From Muribaculaceae bacterium (GTDB lineage: Bacteria; Bacteroidota; Bacteroidia; Bacteroidales; Muribaculaceae), in assembly GCA_016290325.1 (NCBI GenBank), contig JAEETL010000007.1, forward strand, positions 1-64,000: a DNA stretch of 64,000 nucleotides, in the 5' to 3' direction. Shown piece by piece: positions 62,716-64,000 of the stretch. Under the pieces are notes generated by a model. It made no database searches. It saw only the letters and a list, made by a program, of their open reading frames with translations, and was not told the origin of the DNA. The translations under genes were made by a program, and so were the position numbers. The stretch's first letter is position 1. Every line of letters begins with the position of its first letter.

Positions 62716-63710
62716 TACTTCCCTTTGCGCATCGCTACCTCCTCGTTAATATCACGGCCGTGCCCCAACAGGATTTTCCACACATAGGCCCTGATGAAGC
62801 CCCAGCCGTAGCTGCACAACTGGGTGAAACTCGTTGCTACAGCCAGGCAGGCAATTTTCAGGTTTCGGGTCTCGATCAGTGCAGCTACCCACAACATAGC
62901 GGCATAGAGCAGGATGGGCAGCAGGAACCACCACTTCCACAACGACAGCAACAACAGCAATGCGCAACCGATGGTAAATACGGCGGGCAGGCAATGCACG
63001 GCCTTGAGGCTGTCAGGATAGAGCAGTTTCAAGGTGATGCGCGACATGCCGAAGACGTAGGTCTGGCGCGCAAACTTCTGGAGGCTCGTGCGGCGCTTGT
63101 GATAAACAAACGCGGGACGGATGAGGCGGATGTCATATCCCGCCTGGCGCACGCGCGTACTCATGTCGATGTCCTCACTGAACATCTCGCGGAAACCTCC
63201 CACTTTCTCATACACTTCTCTTGAGTAGCCCATGTTGAACGAGCGGGGCACGAATTTCTCCATCTGCACCTTGCCGCCACGGATGCCACCCGTGGTCAGG
63301 AAAGAAGTCATCGAGAAAGAGATGGCCTTCTGCACATCGGTAAAATCATCGCTCGCCGCATCGGGACCGCCAAAACACGGCACGAACTCCCGCGCCAGTT
63401 CACGGCCCAACGTCTTGAAATAATCGGGCGGAATCACACAGTCGCTGTCAAAAAACACGAAATACTGCCCCGTAGCGTGCTCCAGACCATAGTTGCGGGC
63501 AATGGAGCGCCCCTCGTTAGCTTTATAAAAGTAGCGCAGGTCCAACTCGCTGCTATACCTCAATGCGATATCCTCGCACGGGTCGGTCGAGCCGTCCTCC
63601 ACTAGAATGATTTCAAAATCCTTGTCGGTCTGTTGCGTCAGGCTGCGCAGCAGGTCCTCTACCTCGTCACGACGGTTATACACCGGTACTATCACTGAAA
63701 AATAAGGCAT
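62715..63710 (-). CDS. Family 2 glycosyltransferase with membrane segments
   Basis: A 331-residue GT-A enzyme. The start MPYFSVIVPVYNRRDEVEDL, the EDGSTDPCEDIAL loop, the DSDCVIPPDYF metal-binding motif and FSEDIDMSTRVRQAGYDIRL with its catalytic Asp are classic GT2. About residues 235-315 hold two to three membrane helices (VFTIGCALLLLLSLW; LLPILLYAAMLWVAAL). It probably builds a lipid-linked or exported glycan at the inner membrane; donor and acceptor are unknown. It has the best-matched promoter in its region. Confidence 0.92.
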   Translation of the reverse strand: MPYFSVIVPVYNRRDEVEDLLRSLTQQTDKDFEIILVEDGSTDPCEDIALRYSSELDLRYFYKANEGRSIARNYGLEHATGQYFVFFDSDCVIPPDYFKTLGRELAREFVPCFGGPDAASDDFTDVQKAISFSMTSFLTTGGIRGGKVQMEKFVPRSFNMGYSREVYEKVGGFREMFSEDIDMSTRVRQAGYDIRLIRPAFVYHKRRTSLQKFARQTYVFGMSRITLKLLYPDSLKAVHCLPAVFTIGCALLLLLSLWKWWFLLPILLYAAMLWVAALIETRNLKIACLAVATSFTQLCSYGWGFIRAYVWKILLGHGRDINEEVAMRKGK

Positions 63711-63738
63711 TTCAATTCTGACTTTTGCAATTACCCCA

Positions 63739-63770
63739 CAAAATTAGTGCAAGTCGAAAATAATGGCAAA
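63739..63770 (-). promoter_or_regulatory. Promoter of the glycosyltransferase gene
   Basis: On the minus strand TTTG (63770-63767), 20 bases, TAATTTTG (63746-63739), about 30 bases before the ATG. The spacer contains CGACTTGCAC, which is repeated in the copy at 63837-63872. Confidence 0.82.
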
Positions 63771-63836
63771 AAAAAGAGAAAAAAACTGCCTGCATTTTTT
63801 CTCATGAGGTTGCCATTGTTGAGGCGCAGCCTAATT

Positions 63837-63872
63837 CAACATTAGTGCAAGTCGAGTGGAATGCCAAATTTA
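63837..63872 (-). promoter_or_regulatory. Second promoter-like copy with conserved spacer
   Basis: Minus strand TTTGGCATT, then CGACTTGCACTAAT and GTTG. It copies the module at 63739-63770 (TTTGCCATT, CGACTTGCACTAAT, TTTG), but its -7 box is TAATGTTG with one mismatch. Confidence 0.5.
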
Positions 63873-63977
63873 TCCAAAATTACAATTTTTGCCACGTTAA
63901 GACCCTGAAACGACCCAAAAACTATCATCAATCAGTAAAAAACCATCTATCAATGACGGTAACATTATTTTTCTTGT

Positions 63978-63985
63978 TATTTTTG
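63978..63985 (+). promoter_or_regulatory. Possible -7 box of a gene beyond the right edge
   Basis: TATTTTTG matches TAnnTTTG and points to the right. No TTG at the right spacing. Confidence 0.35.
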
Positions 63986-64000
63986 CAAATGTCTTAACCT

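Overview
The window comes from a Bacteroidales bacterium with roughly 50% GC. Several things point there. Many genes carry the Bacteroidetes promoter (TTG, 19-21 bases, then TAnnTTTG) and almost no Shine-Dalgarno sites. Complex I has 11 subunits, with NuoC and NuoD fused and no NuoEFG. There is a lipidated TamA (TamL), a PPi-dependent phosphofructokinase and a UpxY-type antiterminator. The atp genes run in Bacteroidetes order (D-C-B-E-F-H-A-G). Muribaculaceae or Prevotellaceae are plausible, but the family cannot be fixed from sequence reading alone.

Region 1 (1-18000, minus strand) holds a partial leucine-rich-repeat protein and then one very large energy cluster: nuoA-B-CD-H, atpD-C-B-E-F-H-A-G, nuoI-J-K-L-M-N. 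A complete F1Fo ATP synthase operon sits inside the Complex I operon, between nuoH and nuoI. A good promoter lies upstream of nuoA, a hairpin terminator lies after nuoN, and I see no strong signal in between. A proton pump and the enzyme that uses the proton gradient would then share a transcript.

Region 2 (18000-26100) carries a DUF169 protein, a metallo-beta-lactamase-fold hydrolase, a TonB-dependent receptor followed by three related small lipoproteins, and an ECF sigma / putative anti-sigma / Spy-like periplasmic protein module closed by two hairpin terminators.

Region 3 (26100-32700) has a gene-poor stretch, a multi-modular secreted GH13 amylase ending in a dockerin, a phosphoglycolate-phosphatase-like HAD enzyme and an AspT/YidE-type transporter.

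Region 4 (32700-42760, minus) is a nine-gene run: DUF5106-like protein, DoxX, mnmA, bifunctional-nuclease family, nucleoside MFS permease, rsmE, kdsA, TPR protein and tamL. Region 5 (42760-54300) holds a PAS/2-hydroxyacid dehydrogenase pair, a tandem HU pair whose second member is an HU-linker-membrane-LysM fusion, a dTDP-3-amino-sugar operon (rmlA, two FdtA-like cupins, FdtB-like aminotransferase), PPi-PFK, riboflavin synthase, a phosphoesterase, a SPOR lipoprotein, efp, and rpmH.

Region 6 (54300-64000) has an orphan phage-type GH108 muramidase, a sugar O-acetyltransferase, upxY-gmd-fcl for GDP-L-fucose preceded by a 179-bp element with inverted termini, a NUDIX hydrolase, and a minus-strand run of a GT2 glycosyltransferase, radC, a transglutaminase-like protein and a flavodoxin lipoprotein. 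The most unusual items are the nuo-atp mosaic operon, the membrane-anchored HU-LysM protein, the element in front of upxY, the FdtA paralogue lacking one active-site histidine, and several short dispersed repeats tied to stop codons or promoters. I saw no tRNA, rRNA, CRISPR array or intact insertion sequence.
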